DNA of 64,000 bases, from positions 50,599 through 114,598 of the forward strand of contig JAEKKX010000014.1 of the NCBI GenBank assembly GCA_019510125.1, in the 5' to 3' direction. A program made the position numbers and the translations under genes. This DNA comes from Lysobacterales bacterium. Lineage in GTDB: Bacteria; Pseudomonadota; Gammaproteobacteria; Xanthomonadales; Xanthomonadaceae. This document shows, one piece after another, positions 35,759-50,399 of this stretch (its first letter is position 1; each line of letters begins with the position of its first letter). The notes beneath the pieces are model-generated. The model was not told where the DNA came from. It made no database searches and worked only from the letters and a program-made list of their open reading frames with translations.

Positions 35759-38700
35759 ATGTTTCCAGCGGTGAAGGCGCAGGCGCCGAGCGTGAACGAT
35801 GCGCGTCGTGGACCACGACGCGGGATGTTGCAGGCGCTCCTGGCGCTGTCCATGGTCCTGCTCCCTGCGCTGCCCGCATCGGCGCAGGAAAGCGCCCGGA
35901 GCTGGACCTTCCAGTCGGTGCCCTACGACAGCCAGGCGGCCGCCGAGGCCAGGCTGCGCCTGGACTACCCGAGCTATTCCCACCTCAGGGGCATCGAGGT
36001 CCGCGAGGGCCAGACGCTGTACCACTACTGGCGCGGCGCAGCGCCGACGTCCGAGACGCCATGGGAATACACGACGCAGGGCAACAGTACGGTCTATGAG
36101 ACCGAACAGGAGGCCTACGATGCGTTGAAGATTCATTACCAGATACTGAGTCATCAACGCGGATGTTCTTTCGTCACGGTCGTTGGTGAAGGTGAATGGA
36201 CCTGGCTAGAGGGCATGCAAAACGGTCCCGCATCGCAAGAGAAAAAGGTCTATACCGCGACATTCAGCGGATGCTCCTACGAACCCAGCGGGACACTGAT
36301 GTTCCGCAACAGACAAGTCACGTGCCCCGGCAATCTGGACTGGACGGCGGCCGAAAGCGTCTGTGGCGGCGGCACCACGACACAGACGATCGCCAGCAAG
36401 CCCCTGGCCTGCACGACAGGTTGCACAAAGATCGAGAATCCCGTCGATGTCGCCAACGGCGAGAAATACCAGCCGGAGCCTGCGGACATCGACCTCGGAT
36501 GGTTCCGGTTCGCCCGGCTCTACCAGTCGGGTACAGCGACCGGCATCGGCGCGCTGGGTCGCGGTTGGAGCCATGACCATGCGGAACGTCTTTCTCTGGA
36601 CGGCGCGACCCCGCGTGGCCATGTCCGTGCCGATGGCGGCGAAATCGGCCTCAAGGCCTTCACAGACCATTGGGAAGCGAACGACGGCAGTGGCGACCGC
36701 CTCGTTTCCGAAGGCGCGAACGGCTGGTGGCTGTACACCGCCAGCGACGTGTCCGCATTCGACGCGCGCGGCCGGCTCGTGGAGAAGCGTTTCGACGACG
36801 GCACGCACCTGAACTACGCCTACGACAATGCCGACCGGCTGCTGTCGATCACGCACAGCACCGGGCGCAAGGCGACCTTCCGGTACGTCGATCCGAACCT
36901 GTCGATCGAGCCGCGCATCAGCGCGATCCTGGTCGATGGGCAGACGCTCGTCAGCTACGCCTACACCGCGGGCGGAATGCTGGAGATGGTCACGTTCCCG
37001 GATGCGACCACGCGGCAGTACCACTATGAAGACGGCCGCTTTCCCTGGCATCTGACGGGCGTGAGCATCGCCGGGGCGCGCTACAGCACCTATGCCTACG
37101 ATGCACGCGGTCGCGTGGTCTCCAGCAGCTATGCCGGCGGGGTGGGGGCGCGCAGCTTCGCGTGGCAGTCCAGCGGTGGCGCGGTGGTGACCGATCCGCA
37201 TGGCCGCACCACGACCTACGACGTCACCGCGGACAGCGCCACGACGCCCTATCGGCAACTGTCGAGCACGGCCTACGACGGCAAGAGCGAAGCCCGGAGC
37301 TACTACGACACCAGCGTGGACTTCCGTCGCCGCCTGAAGGAATCGGTCGATCGCAACGGGACCGTCACCCGCTACGAATACGCTGAAGCGCTGGATGCGC
37401 CGAGCGACGAACAGGCCCTGGTCCGCACCGTCCGGGAAGCCTATGGCACCAGCCGGCAGCGCGACAGCGAAATCCGTTCTTCGCGGGGCACCAATCGCCT
37501 GCTGATGGCCAGGACCGGAAACCGGGAACTCCGCATCCAGCGCAATGCGCGGCTGCAGCCGATCGCCGTGCAGGTCAAGGACACGACGACCTCGGAAGCC
37601 CGGACGACGCAACTGGAATACTGCGAACAGGCGGATGTCGATGGCGGACTCTGCCCTGTGGTCGGCCTGTTGCGGAAGGTGCTCGGCCCCCGCGTCGGGG
37701 TGAGCGACGATACGACGCTGCTGTATCGCATGGCCGACGATCCCGCCTGTGCGGACGGGGTCGCGCCCTGCGGCTGGCGCAAGGGCGACCTGTGGAAGAC
37801 CGTCGATGCGCACCTGCACGCGACCGAGATCCTGCGCTTCGACGCTGCCGGCCGCGTGCTGTCGGTGCGCGATGCGAACGGCGTCGTCACCGATACCGAA
37901 TACGACGCCAACGGCCGCGCGATCGCGAGCAAGCGCCGGGGCGCGGACGACGGCGGCGAGGCGGACGACCGGATCTCGCGTCTGGAATACTGGCCCGACG
38001 GGTCGGTCAAGAAGATCGTGCAGCCGGACGGGGCCTATGTCCTGTTCGGCTACGATGCGGCGCGTCGGCTGACCGACATCGTCGATGGCGACGGCAACGC
38101 CATCCACTACACGCTGGACAATGCCGGGCAGCGGACGAAGGAGGAGACCTTCGACGCCGGCGGCGGCCTGCGGCGCACGCTCGAACGCAGTTTCGACACC
38201 CTGGGCCGCCTCCGCGAGGTCCGTGAGGCGGCCGCGCAGGCGCGCAATGCTTCGACCGGCGCGTATCTCCACCCGGCGACCCTCACCTACGCCTACGACG
38301 ACGTCGGCAACCTGTCGCAGGTCGACGATGCGCTCGGGCGCAGGACGACCTACCAGTACGATGCGCTCGACCGCCTCCAGCAGACCCTGCGGAACGCGAC
38401 CGCCGCCAGCACGGCGCAGGACCGGTCGAGCGTCGGCCTGCAATCGGACGCACTGGATCGCGTCACCCAGGTCGTCGATCCGAACGGATTGAACACGAAC
38501 TACGGCTACAACGCCTTCGGCGAGCGGACCCAGTTGCAGAGTCCGGACACCGGCGCGACGAGCGCGGTCCATGACGCGGCCGGCAACGTCACCCAGTACA
38601 CCGACGCCGCCGGCCGCGTGCGCACCGCAACCTACGACGCATTGAACCGCGTCACCAACATCCACTACCTGCAGGGCAACGCGCTCGACGAAACCTATAC

Positions 38701-40648
38701 CTACGATGCGCCGCAGGCGGACTGCCAGGCGGGCGAGACGTTCCTGGTCGGCCGCCTGTCGAAGATGGAGGACGGCAGCGGCAACACGACCTTCTGCTAC
38801 AACCGCTTCGGCGACCTGGTGCGCAAGGTCCAGCGTGTCGAGGGCCGGGCCTTCACCTTGGCCTGGCAGTACCTGCCGAACGGCCGCCTGGCGTCCATGA
38901 GCTATCCCGACGGCTCGCGCGTGGAGTACCAGTACGACGCACAGGGCCGGATCACGACACTCGAGCGCGTGCGTGCGAACAATCGCCAGACATTGCTGAG
39001 CAGCGCCTCCTACGGGCCGTTCGGTCCGGTGCAGTCGTGGGTGTACGGCAACGGGCTCGCCTACCGTCGCACGCTCAACGCGGACTATCGGCCGGGCGTG
39101 ATCGAAGATGGCCCGGTCAACGGCGTCGGTCCCGGGATCAGCCTCGGCTACGAGTTCGACCCGGTCGGCAATCTGTGGAAGCTGCGGGACGGCAAGCAGG
39201 CCGAACCACCGCTGCGCGTCTATGTCTACGATGGACTGGATCGCCTGACCGCGGCGCGGAACGCCGCCGGCGCGGACCAGCAGACCTACGCCTACGACCG
39301 GACGGGCAACCGCACGGCGTCGGGCTACTGGCGCGTCACCGGCACCGCCGACTGCAGCGGGGTGCCGCCGGGAGACCCGTGTACCCCGGGCGAACCGCTG
39401 TCGATCTGGACGACGCGGACCTACGACTACGTTCCGCAGAAGCATCATCTGTGGACGATCGGGTACACCGAGCGGCACTACGACGCGACCGGCAACACGA
39501 CCTGGATCGGACCGAAGTCGGTGGAACAGCCGCCTGGCGACGGCGATCCGGGCCCGGGCGACCCCGGCGGCGAGACCGAGAGCGCGGCGTATGCGGGCAC
39601 CGAGCAGTCGATGATCGGCCTGGACGACGGCAGCGGGCCGCCGCCGGGGATCGTGGAGAAGACCTTCGCCTACAACGCGGCGAACCGGCTGGCGAGCGTG
39701 AGCGACGGCGGCGCGTTGACGATGAGCTATCGCTACAACGGCGCGGGGGAACGGGTCTATCGCACCGGCAGCGGCAAGACGGTGCATACGGTGTTCGACC
39801 CGCAGGGCCACTGGATCGGCGACTACGACGGCTACGGCCAGCCGCTGCAGCAGGCGATCTGGCTGGGCGATCTGCCGGTGGGCCTGGTGGCGCGGATCGA
39901 CGGCGTGGACCGGCTGTTCTACATCGAGCCGGACGCGCTGGGCAGCCCGCGGGTGGTGATCGACCCGACCCGCGACGCCGCGAACGGCGGCACCGCCGTG
40001 TGGCGCTGGCCGCTGACGGGCGGCGCATTCGGCGAGGAAGCGCCCTACGAGGACCCCGACGGCGACGGCGCCGCGTTCGTGCTGGACCTGCGCTTCCCGG
40101 GCCAGCAGTACGACAGCGCGACGGGGTTCAACTACAACTATTTCAGGGATTACGACCCGAGCACAGGGCGGTATGTGGAGAGTGATCCGATTGGATTGGA
40201 TGGGGGGCTAAGTACATACGCATATGCGGACACAAATGCATTGATAAATGCGGACTCTGATGGTCTTCAATTCTTTCCGTATTCGAGGAATCTGAACACA
40301 AGGTCGCCGCATCGGATACCGGATCAGGTTGCAAAGGAGATGAATACTGTTTGGAGCGTTGCCACAACTGGTGCTACGGTTGGAACGGTTGGCCCGATGG
40401 TGATCAGCGGAGCAGTAACTGGCGCGCCTGCTGCGACGTCGGCGGCATGGAATATGACAGCAAACGTCTGTAAGTCACCAGAGGTTAGAGATACGGTGTT
40501 TAATGTATGCGTTTTGCTTGGCGTGTGTGTCTTAGAGAGAGGGCCAAGCAGGTGGGTTGAACATATCAAAACCTCTCGTGAAATTTCGGAAACTTCGAGG
40601 CGTGGCGGTCTTCGCCGCACGATTAACATAACTCCTAAGCCAAAATGA
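35759..40648 (+). CDS. Sec-exported RHS-repeat polymorphic toxin with variable C-terminal tip
   Basis: 1629 aa if read from ATG 35759; a GTG at 35708 and an ATG at 35825 are alternatives. A twin-Arg-rich n-region and hydrophobic helix LLALSMVLLPALPASA give a Sec-type signal peptide with likely cleavage near residue 42, so export does not need a PAAR domain, and none is seen. A DUF6531-like block (NPVDVANGEKYQPEPADIDL) is followed by some twenty YD/RHS repeats (for example YDALDRLQQTL, YDAQGRITTLERV). The RHS core ends at about residue 1475 with YVESDPIGLDGGLSTYAYAD. The last 130 residues (from about QFFPYSRNL) are an unrecognised tip with a hydrophobic central part (TVGPMVISGAVTG), encoded by much AT-richer DNA. 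The stop overlaps the next gene (ATGA), the classic toxin-immunity arrangement. Confidence 0.88.
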   Translation: MFPAVKAQAPSVNDARRGPRRGMLQALLALSMVLLPALPASAQESARSWTFQSVPYDSQAAAEARLRLDYPSYSHLRGIEVREGQTLYHYWRGAAPTSETPWEYTTQGNSTVYETEQEAYDALKIHYQILSHQRGCSFVTVVGEGEWTWLEGMQNGPASQEKKVYTATFSGCSYEPSGTLMFRNRQVTCPGNLDWTAAESVCGGGTTTQTIASKPLACTTGCTKIENPVDVANGEKYQPEPADIDLGWFRFARLYQSGTATGIGALGRGWSHDHAERLSLDGATPRGHVRADGGEIGLKAFTDHWEANDGSGDRLVSEGANGWWLYTASDVSAFDARGRLVEKRFDDGTHLNYAYDNADRLLSITHSTGRKATFRYVDPNLSIEPRISAILVDGQTLVSYAYTAGGMLEMVTFPDATTRQYHYEDGRFPWHLTGVSIAGARYSTYAYDARGRVVSSSYAGGVGARSFAWQSSGGAVVTDPHGRTTTYDVTADSATTPYRQLSSTAYDGKSEARSYYDTSVDFRRRLKESVDRNGTVTRYEYAEALDAPSDEQALVRTVREAYGTSRQRDSEIRSSRGTNRLLMARTGNRELRIQRNARLQPIAVQVKDTTTSEARTTQLEYCEQADVDGGLCPVVGLLRKVLGPRVGVSDDTTLLYRMADDPACADGVAPCGWRKGDLWKTVDAHLHATEILRFDAAGRVLSVRDANGVVTDTEYDANGRAIASKRRGADDGGEADDRISRLEYWPDGSVKKIVQPDGAYVLFGYDAARRLTDIVDGDGNAIHYTLDNAGQRTKEETFDAGGGLRRTLERSFDTLGRLREVREAAAQARNASTGAYLHPATLTYAYDDVGNLSQVDDALGRRTTYQYDALDRLQQTLRNATAASTAQDRSSVGLQSDALDRVTQVVDPNGLNTNYGYNAFGERTQLQSPDTGATSAVHDAAGNVTQYTDAAGRVRTATYDALNRVTNIHYLQGNALDETYTYDAPQADCQAGETFLVGRLSKMEDGSGNTTFCYNRFGDLVRKVQRVEGRAFTLAWQYLPNGRLASMSYPDGSRVEYQYDAQGRITTLERVRANNRQTLLSSASYGPFGPVQSWVYGNGLAYRRTLNADYRPGVIEDGPVNGVGPGISLGYEFDPVGNLWKLRDGKQAEPPLRVYVYDGLDRLTAARNAAGADQQTYAYDRTGNRTASGYWRVTGTADCSGVPPGDPCTPGEPLSIWTTRTYDYVPQKHHLWTIGYTERHYDATGNTTWIGPKSVEQPPGDGDPGPGDPGGETESAAYAGTEQSMIGLDDGSGPPPGIVEKTFAYNAANRLASVSDGGALTMSYRYNGAGERVYRTGSGKTVHTVFDPQGHWIGDYDGYGQPLQQAIWLGDLPVGLVARIDGVDRLFYIEPDALGSPRVVIDPTRDAANGGTAVWRWPLTGGAFGEEAPYEDPDGDGAAFVLDLRFPGQQYDSATGFNYNYFRDYDPSTGRYVESDPIGLDGGLSTYAYADTNALINADSDGLQFFPYSRNLNTRSPHRIPDQVAKEMNTVWSVATTGATVGTVGPMVISGAVTGAPAATSAAWNMTANVCKSPEVRDTVFNVCVLLGVCVLERGPSRWVEHIKTSREISETSRRGGLRRTINITPKPK

Positions 40649-41220
40649 AATACACAGAAATTCTTAATTTGGCGGAAAAGGCGATAGCCGAGGAAAGAAT
40701 CGCGGAGTTGCTAAATCTGTGCGAAATCCTTATCGATTCTGAAGACGAATCAGTCCGTCCTTCAGGGTATATGCTGAAAGGAATAGCTTATGAGATCGGT
40801 GGCGACGGGGTTGATCAAGACCTTGAAAAGGCTGTTGGCTATTACAGGCAGGCCGTATATCTGCAGCCAAATGCGATGACATATGTATTCATGGCTAGGG
40901 CCTCGATGAAAAAGGGGGCGGATTCGTTCGCATCTGCTCTGCATTACCTCAAAGAGGCGGAGAAATTGAGCTACGTCCCTGAGTTGGATATTGCTTTTGG
41001 CATGTGCTATGAAAATCAGCCGGAGCAAGATTTGGGGCTTGCAAAAAAACATTATTTGAAAGCCGCGTTGCATGGCAGATTTCATGGTTTTTTTGGTTAT
41101 TCATCAGTGTGCAAAAAAACGGGACAATATGGCAGGGCTCTTCTGGTAGACAGTGTTCGAATAATTATTGGCCCCATTTTGTTTTTACTGCTTGGAAAAA
41201 AGGCAAGCAGCGGGATATAA
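40645..41220 (+). CDS. Sel1/TPR-like protein, probable immunity protein of the RHS toxin
   Basis: 191 aa; its ATG overlaps the RHS stop codon (ATGA). Helical pairs of the Sel1 type are visible: GDGVDQDLEKAVGYYRQAV and EQDLGLAKKHYLKAALHG, plus a TPR-like middle (SFASALHYLKEAEKL). The C-terminus has a hydrophobic helix (VRIIIGPILFLLLG) followed by KK, so the protein may sit on the inner face of the membrane. Base composition is far lower in GC than any other gene here, matching the toxin tip and pointing to joint transfer. Sel1-like proteins are known as immunity partners in several polymorphic toxin systems. The function is inferred from position and fold only. Confidence 0.75.
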   Translation: MKYTEILNLAEKAIAEERIAELLNLCEILIDSEDESVRPSGYMLKGIAYEIGGDGVDQDLEKAVGYYRQAVYLQPNAMTYVFMARASMKKGADSFASALHYLKEAEKLSYVPELDIAFGMCYENQPEQDLGLAKKHYLKAALHGRFHGFFGYSSVCKKTGQYGRALLVDSVRIIIGPILFLLLGKKASSGI

Positions 41221-41457
41221 ATTTAATGTAGTGAAAAACATCATCAGGAATTGTGCTTCGATGGAGAAGGGGCGGATTTCTGTCGCCCGCCTTCGGCTAA
41301 AAATGTGTAATCGCCTATACAAGTTGGAGTTGTACAAGTCTAGTAATTGCCCGACATTCGTGCTCCGGCAGAGACGGTTGCCGGCGCGCAGCCTTCCCCT
41401 GATCTGAGACATTTCGAGAGGAGAACATCTGGCAGGATAGACCTGACGGAGGTTCAC
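41221..41457. other. AT-rich non-coding stretch after the immunity gene
   Basis: 237 bp with the same low GC as the toxin tip up to about 41340, then a return to high GC before the IS relic. I see no supported gene. GAGAGGAGAACATC near 41415-41430 resembles the leader before an IS3-type orfA, so the IS boundary probably lies near 41400. Confidence 0.5.
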
Positions 41458-41610
41458 ATGCGCAAGAGTCGATTCACGGAGTCACAGGTCGTCGAGCTTC
41501 TCAAGGAAGCGGATGCCGGTATCCCAGTGAAGGGCGTGATCCGCAAGCACGGGATCAGCATTCCGACGTACTACAAGTGGAAGTCGCGACGCAACCTCCC
41601 CTGTCGGTGA
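41458..41610 (+). pseudogene. Truncated IS3-family transposase OrfA
   Basis: Only 50 residues remain: MRKSRFTESQVVELLKEADA is the standard start of IS3-family (IS407/IS2-like) OrfA, and KHGISIPTYYKWKS is its helix-turn-helix. After YYKWKS the frame ends within eight codons (RRNLPCR and stop), where a full OrfA goes on for about 35 more residues. No OrfB (DDE domain) follows. ATG 41458 has GGAGG close upstream. The remnant is next to the low-GC toxin/immunity module, which suggests that a mobile element took part in bringing in or exchanging that module. Confidence 0.85.
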
Positions 41611-41880
41611 AGGCCATAACCCGCACATAGGGCGCACCTTGGTGCGCCGCATGCGAGCGACGGAAGCATTCGCTGTTTCGTTTCTCTCCCGAAGCCCCGC
41701 ACTGCGGGGTTTCGTTGTTACCGGTTCGCGTGCAGCATCGAGTGAAGCACTTGCGCTGTGGCGCGTTCTTGACGGCCGCGAATGGTGGCACGGCGCTGGT
41801 CGCTGACGGGGGATGCGTTCGGCTAAGGAAATGCCGCGAGAAGACTCGGGCGCCCGTAATCTTTCCCGTCAAACAGTGCG
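41611..41880. other. Intergenic region between IS relic and gltD
   Basis: 270 bp with no supported gene. It contains a perfect 8-bp inverted repeat GGCGCACC-TT-GGTGCGCC (41631-41648) and a separate terminator-like hairpin at 41695. Beyond about 41720 no structure is recognised. Confidence 0.5.
41695..41719 (+). terminator. Rho-independent terminator-like hairpin
   Basis: CCCCGC-ACT-GCGGGG (41695-41709) is followed by TTTCGTTGTT on the plus strand. It could end plus-strand transcription coming from the RHS module; as a bare stem it could also serve the leftward gltBD operon, whose last gene ends at 41881. Confidence 0.55.
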
Positions 41881-48019
<6,139 letters not shown>

Positions 48020-48254
48020 CGGACAGACTCCGGGAAGGGGACGCAGGGGGATTCACGGGGAATCGGGAGGCGTGGACGCCCTCGCGGGCCGGTCGGGTCC
48101 ACGGGGCGTCCATTGCGGGATGACCCGACTAAAGCACAATTGGTGCACTGCGGCAACGGGGCTGGCCGCGTCTTTCGTCGAAGGCCCGGTCCAGTCCGCG
48201 CGGTCCCCGCCGCCGGGTAGACTGCGCGTCCCGCTTCCGCCTCCCCGGTCCGTC

Positions 48255-49538
48255 GTGAACCTCACCCCCGCCCCCGGCCGGCGCCGCGCCGCGCTGGTCT
48301 TCATCTTCGTGACCGTGCTGATCGACGTGCTGGCGTTCGGCTCGATCATCCCGGTGCTGCCGCATCTGGTGGAACGGTTCGTCGGCGGCGACAAGTTGCA
48401 TGCGGCGTACTGGGTCGGGGCGTTCAGCGTGACGTTCGCGGCGATCCAGTTCTTCAGTTCGCCGATCCAGGGGGCGCTGTCCGACCGCTTCGGCCGGCGG
48501 CCGGTGATCCTGCTGTCCTGCCTCGGCCTGGGCATCGACTTCGTGTTCATGGCGCTGGCGCCGTCGCTGGCCTGGCTGTTCGTCGGCCGGGTGATCTCGG
48601 CGATCACCTCGGCCAGCTTCAGCACCGCCAACGCCTACATCGCCGACGTCACCGCGCCCGAGGAGCGCGCCAAGGGCTACGGCATGATCGGCGCGGCGTT
48701 CGGGCTGGGCTTCATCGTCGGCCCGCTGGTTGGCGGCGAACTGCTGCACTTCGGCTTGCGCGCACCGTTCTGGTTCTCGGCGGCGCTGGCGCTGACGAAT
48801 TTCCTGTACGGCCTGTTCGTACTGCCGGAGTCGCTGCCGTCGGAGAAGCGCACCGCGAGCTTCGACTGGTCTCACGCCAAGCCGATGGGAGGCATCAAGC
48901 TGCTTGGTGAATATCCGGCGATCTGGGGCCTGGTCGCGGTGGTGTTCATCGCCAACTTCGCGCATTACGTGTATCCGAGCACGTTCGTGCTGTTCGCCGA
49001 CGTGCGCTACGGCTGGGACGGCCGGGCGGCCGCTCGCGTCCTCGCGGTGGTCGGCGTGATCAGCGTGATCGTCAACGTGATGCTGGTCGGCCGGCTGGTC
49101 AAGGCGCTGGGCGAACGCCGCGCGATCCTGCTCGGCCTGGCCTGCGGCGTGATCGGTTTCCTCGTCTACAGCTTCGCCGGCACCGGCGGGATGTTCCTCG
49201 CCGGCCTGCCGATCAGCGGGCTGTGGGCGATCGCGGGGCCGGCGACGATGGCGCTGATCTCGCGCGAGGTCGGGCCCGAAGTGCAGGGCCGGGTCAACGG
49301 CGCGCTGACCGGGCTGGTGTCGCTGGCCGGCATCTTCGCGCCGGGACTGTTCGCCGGCTCGTTCGGCTTCTTCATCGGCCCGAAGTCGCCGGCGCATTTC
49401 CCCGGGATCGCCTTCCTGCTCGCGGCGATCCTGCTGGCCTGCGCGTGGCTGGTGGCCTGGCGCTACGCGCGACCGAGCCCGGCGGCCGCCGCGCTCCCGG
49501 GCGTGCCCGCGGCGGCGTCCGAAACCGCGGGCGGGTGA
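48255..49538 (+). CDS. MFS transporter of the TetA/DHA1 type
   Basis: 427 aa from GTG 48255 (MNLTPAPGRRRAALVFIF). Upstream in-frame codons are rejected because they run back through the gltB promoter and gene. Twelve transmembrane segments are evident. Motif A is GALSDRFGRRPVILLSCLG between helices 2 and 3; LIDVLAFGSIIPVLP (motif D1-like in helix 1) and GFIVGPLVGGEL (motif C, helix 5) mark a drug:H+ antiporter of the TCR/Tet subfamily. It is probably an efflux pump, but similar proteins without a proven drug substrate are common in this family. No TetR-type regulator is adjacent. Confidence 0.9.
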   Translation: MNLTPAPGRRRAALVFIFVTVLIDVLAFGSIIPVLPHLVERFVGGDKLHAAYWVGAFSVTFAAIQFFSSPIQGALSDRFGRRPVILLSCLGLGIDFVFMALAPSLAWLFVGRVISAITSASFSTANAYIADVTAPEERAKGYGMIGAAFGLGFIVGPLVGGELLHFGLRAPFWFSAALALTNFLYGLFVLPESLPSEKRTASFDWSHAKPMGGIKLLGEYPAIWGLVAVVFIANFAHYVYPSTFVLFADVRYGWDGRAAARVLAVVGVISVIVNVMLVGRLVKALGERRAILLGLACGVIGFLVYSFAGTGGMFLAGLPISGLWAIAGPATMALISREVGPEVQGRVNGALTGLVSLAGIFAPGLFAGSFGFFIGPKSPAHFPGIAFLLAAILLACAWLVAWRYARPSPAAAALPGVPAAASETAGG

Positions 49539-49554
49539 CGGCGCGCGCCGCAGC

Positions 49555-49578
49555 GCCGGGCAGAAGCGCCCGGCCTAC
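49555..49578 (-). repeat. GTAG-tagged REP-like hairpin
   Basis: Read on the minus strand: GTAG, then GCCGGGC-GCTTCT-GCCCGGC (7-bp stem, 6-nt loop). The GTAG head followed by a GC stem is the form of REP sequences in Stenotrophomonas and relatives (SMAG) that are mobilised by REP-associated tyrosine transposases. The TAG of the head is the stop codon of the CDGSH gene. Confidence 0.6.
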
Positions 49579-50309
49579 GCCTCGAGCCCGTCGTGGAATT
49601 TCATCGAGGCATGGCTGCCGTCGCAGAACGGCTTGTTCGATGAGGCGCCGCAACGGCACAGGGCCTGGCGGTTGCGGATCTCGTAGCTCTCGCCGCTGGC
49701 GCTCTGCACCCGGATGCCGCCGCGCAGCACCAGCGGGCCGCTTGCGCCGATCCCGGGGTCCTCGATCAGCGACAGACTGACCGCGAGCGGTGTCTCCACC
49801 GGCTCGCCGGTCTCGCGATCCCAGACCAGCAATCGGCCCGCCGGACACTGGTGCGCCATGTAGGCGGCCAGTTCGCCGTGTTGTTCGCCCGGGATCTGGA
49901 CCTCGTTCCAGATCCTTTCGCCGTTGTCGCAGAATCGCGCGAAGGCGCAGTAGCGCTCGTTGTCGGTCAAGCGGTAGCGCGGCCCGTCGATCGCCTCCGC
50001 CTCTTCCAGCATCGGCTCGAAGGTCGCGGTTTCGGCAAGATCGACGCGCACTTTGGCGTGGGTGCCGTCGCAGTAGGGCTTGTTGCGCGAATGACCGCAT
50101 CGGCACAGCGCGGTCTTGTCCTGGACCGCGAACGCCTGCCCCTGGCGATAGGTCCAGGACTGTCCGTGTTCGTTGCGGACGATCGTCTGGACGTGCAGCG
50201 GCGGCGCACCGCGGACGAGATAGGGTCCATCCTCGACGACGACCACGCTGATCGACGGATCGCCTTCCACCGAGCCCTGCTGAACCTTGTGCGCATCGTC
50301 TGCTTTCAT
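49575..50309 (-). CDS. Twin CDGSH iron-sulfur protein
   Basis: 244 aa from ATG 50309 (MKADDAHKVQQGS), with GGAGCAGACAG upstream. Two CDGSH motifs of the form CxCx8-CDG(S/T)H are present: Cys69, Cys71, Cys80, His84 (CRCGHSRNKPYCDGTH) and Cys218, Cys220, Cys229, His233 (CRCGASSNKPFCDGSH). Each would bind a redox-active 2Fe-2S cluster with three Cys and one His. The middle (RYCAFARFCDNGERIWNEV) has extra Cys residues and is usual in larger bacterial CDGSH proteins related to the DUF1271/(4Fe-4S) Mdi family. It is probably a cytoplasmic electron or cluster carrier. It lies 90 bp before, and on the same strand as, the HdeD gene's end. Confidence 0.92.
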   Translation of the reverse strand: MKADDAHKVQQGSVEGDPSISVVVVEDGPYLVRGAPPLHVQTIVRNEHGQSWTYRQGQAFAVQDKTALCRCGHSRNKPYCDGTHAKVRVDLAETATFEPMLEEAEAIDGPRYRLTDNERYCAFARFCDNGERIWNEVQIPGEQHGELAAYMAHQCPAGRLLVWDRETGEPVETPLAVSLSLIEDPGIGASGPLVLRGGIRVQSASGESYEIRNRQALCRCGASSNKPFCDGSHASMKFHDGLEA

Positions 50310-50399
50310 CTGTCTGCTCCGGATCCAAACCATTGGGAAACCGCGCCACGGAGCAACCGTGGCGCGGGCGCTGTATCGGAACGGTGGGGTCGAGAGGGC

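Noticed and set aside
41168..41407. 79-codon plus-strand frame overlapping the end of the Sel1-like gene
   Set aside because: It has no ribosome site, no recognisable motif, and starts inside the upstream gene.
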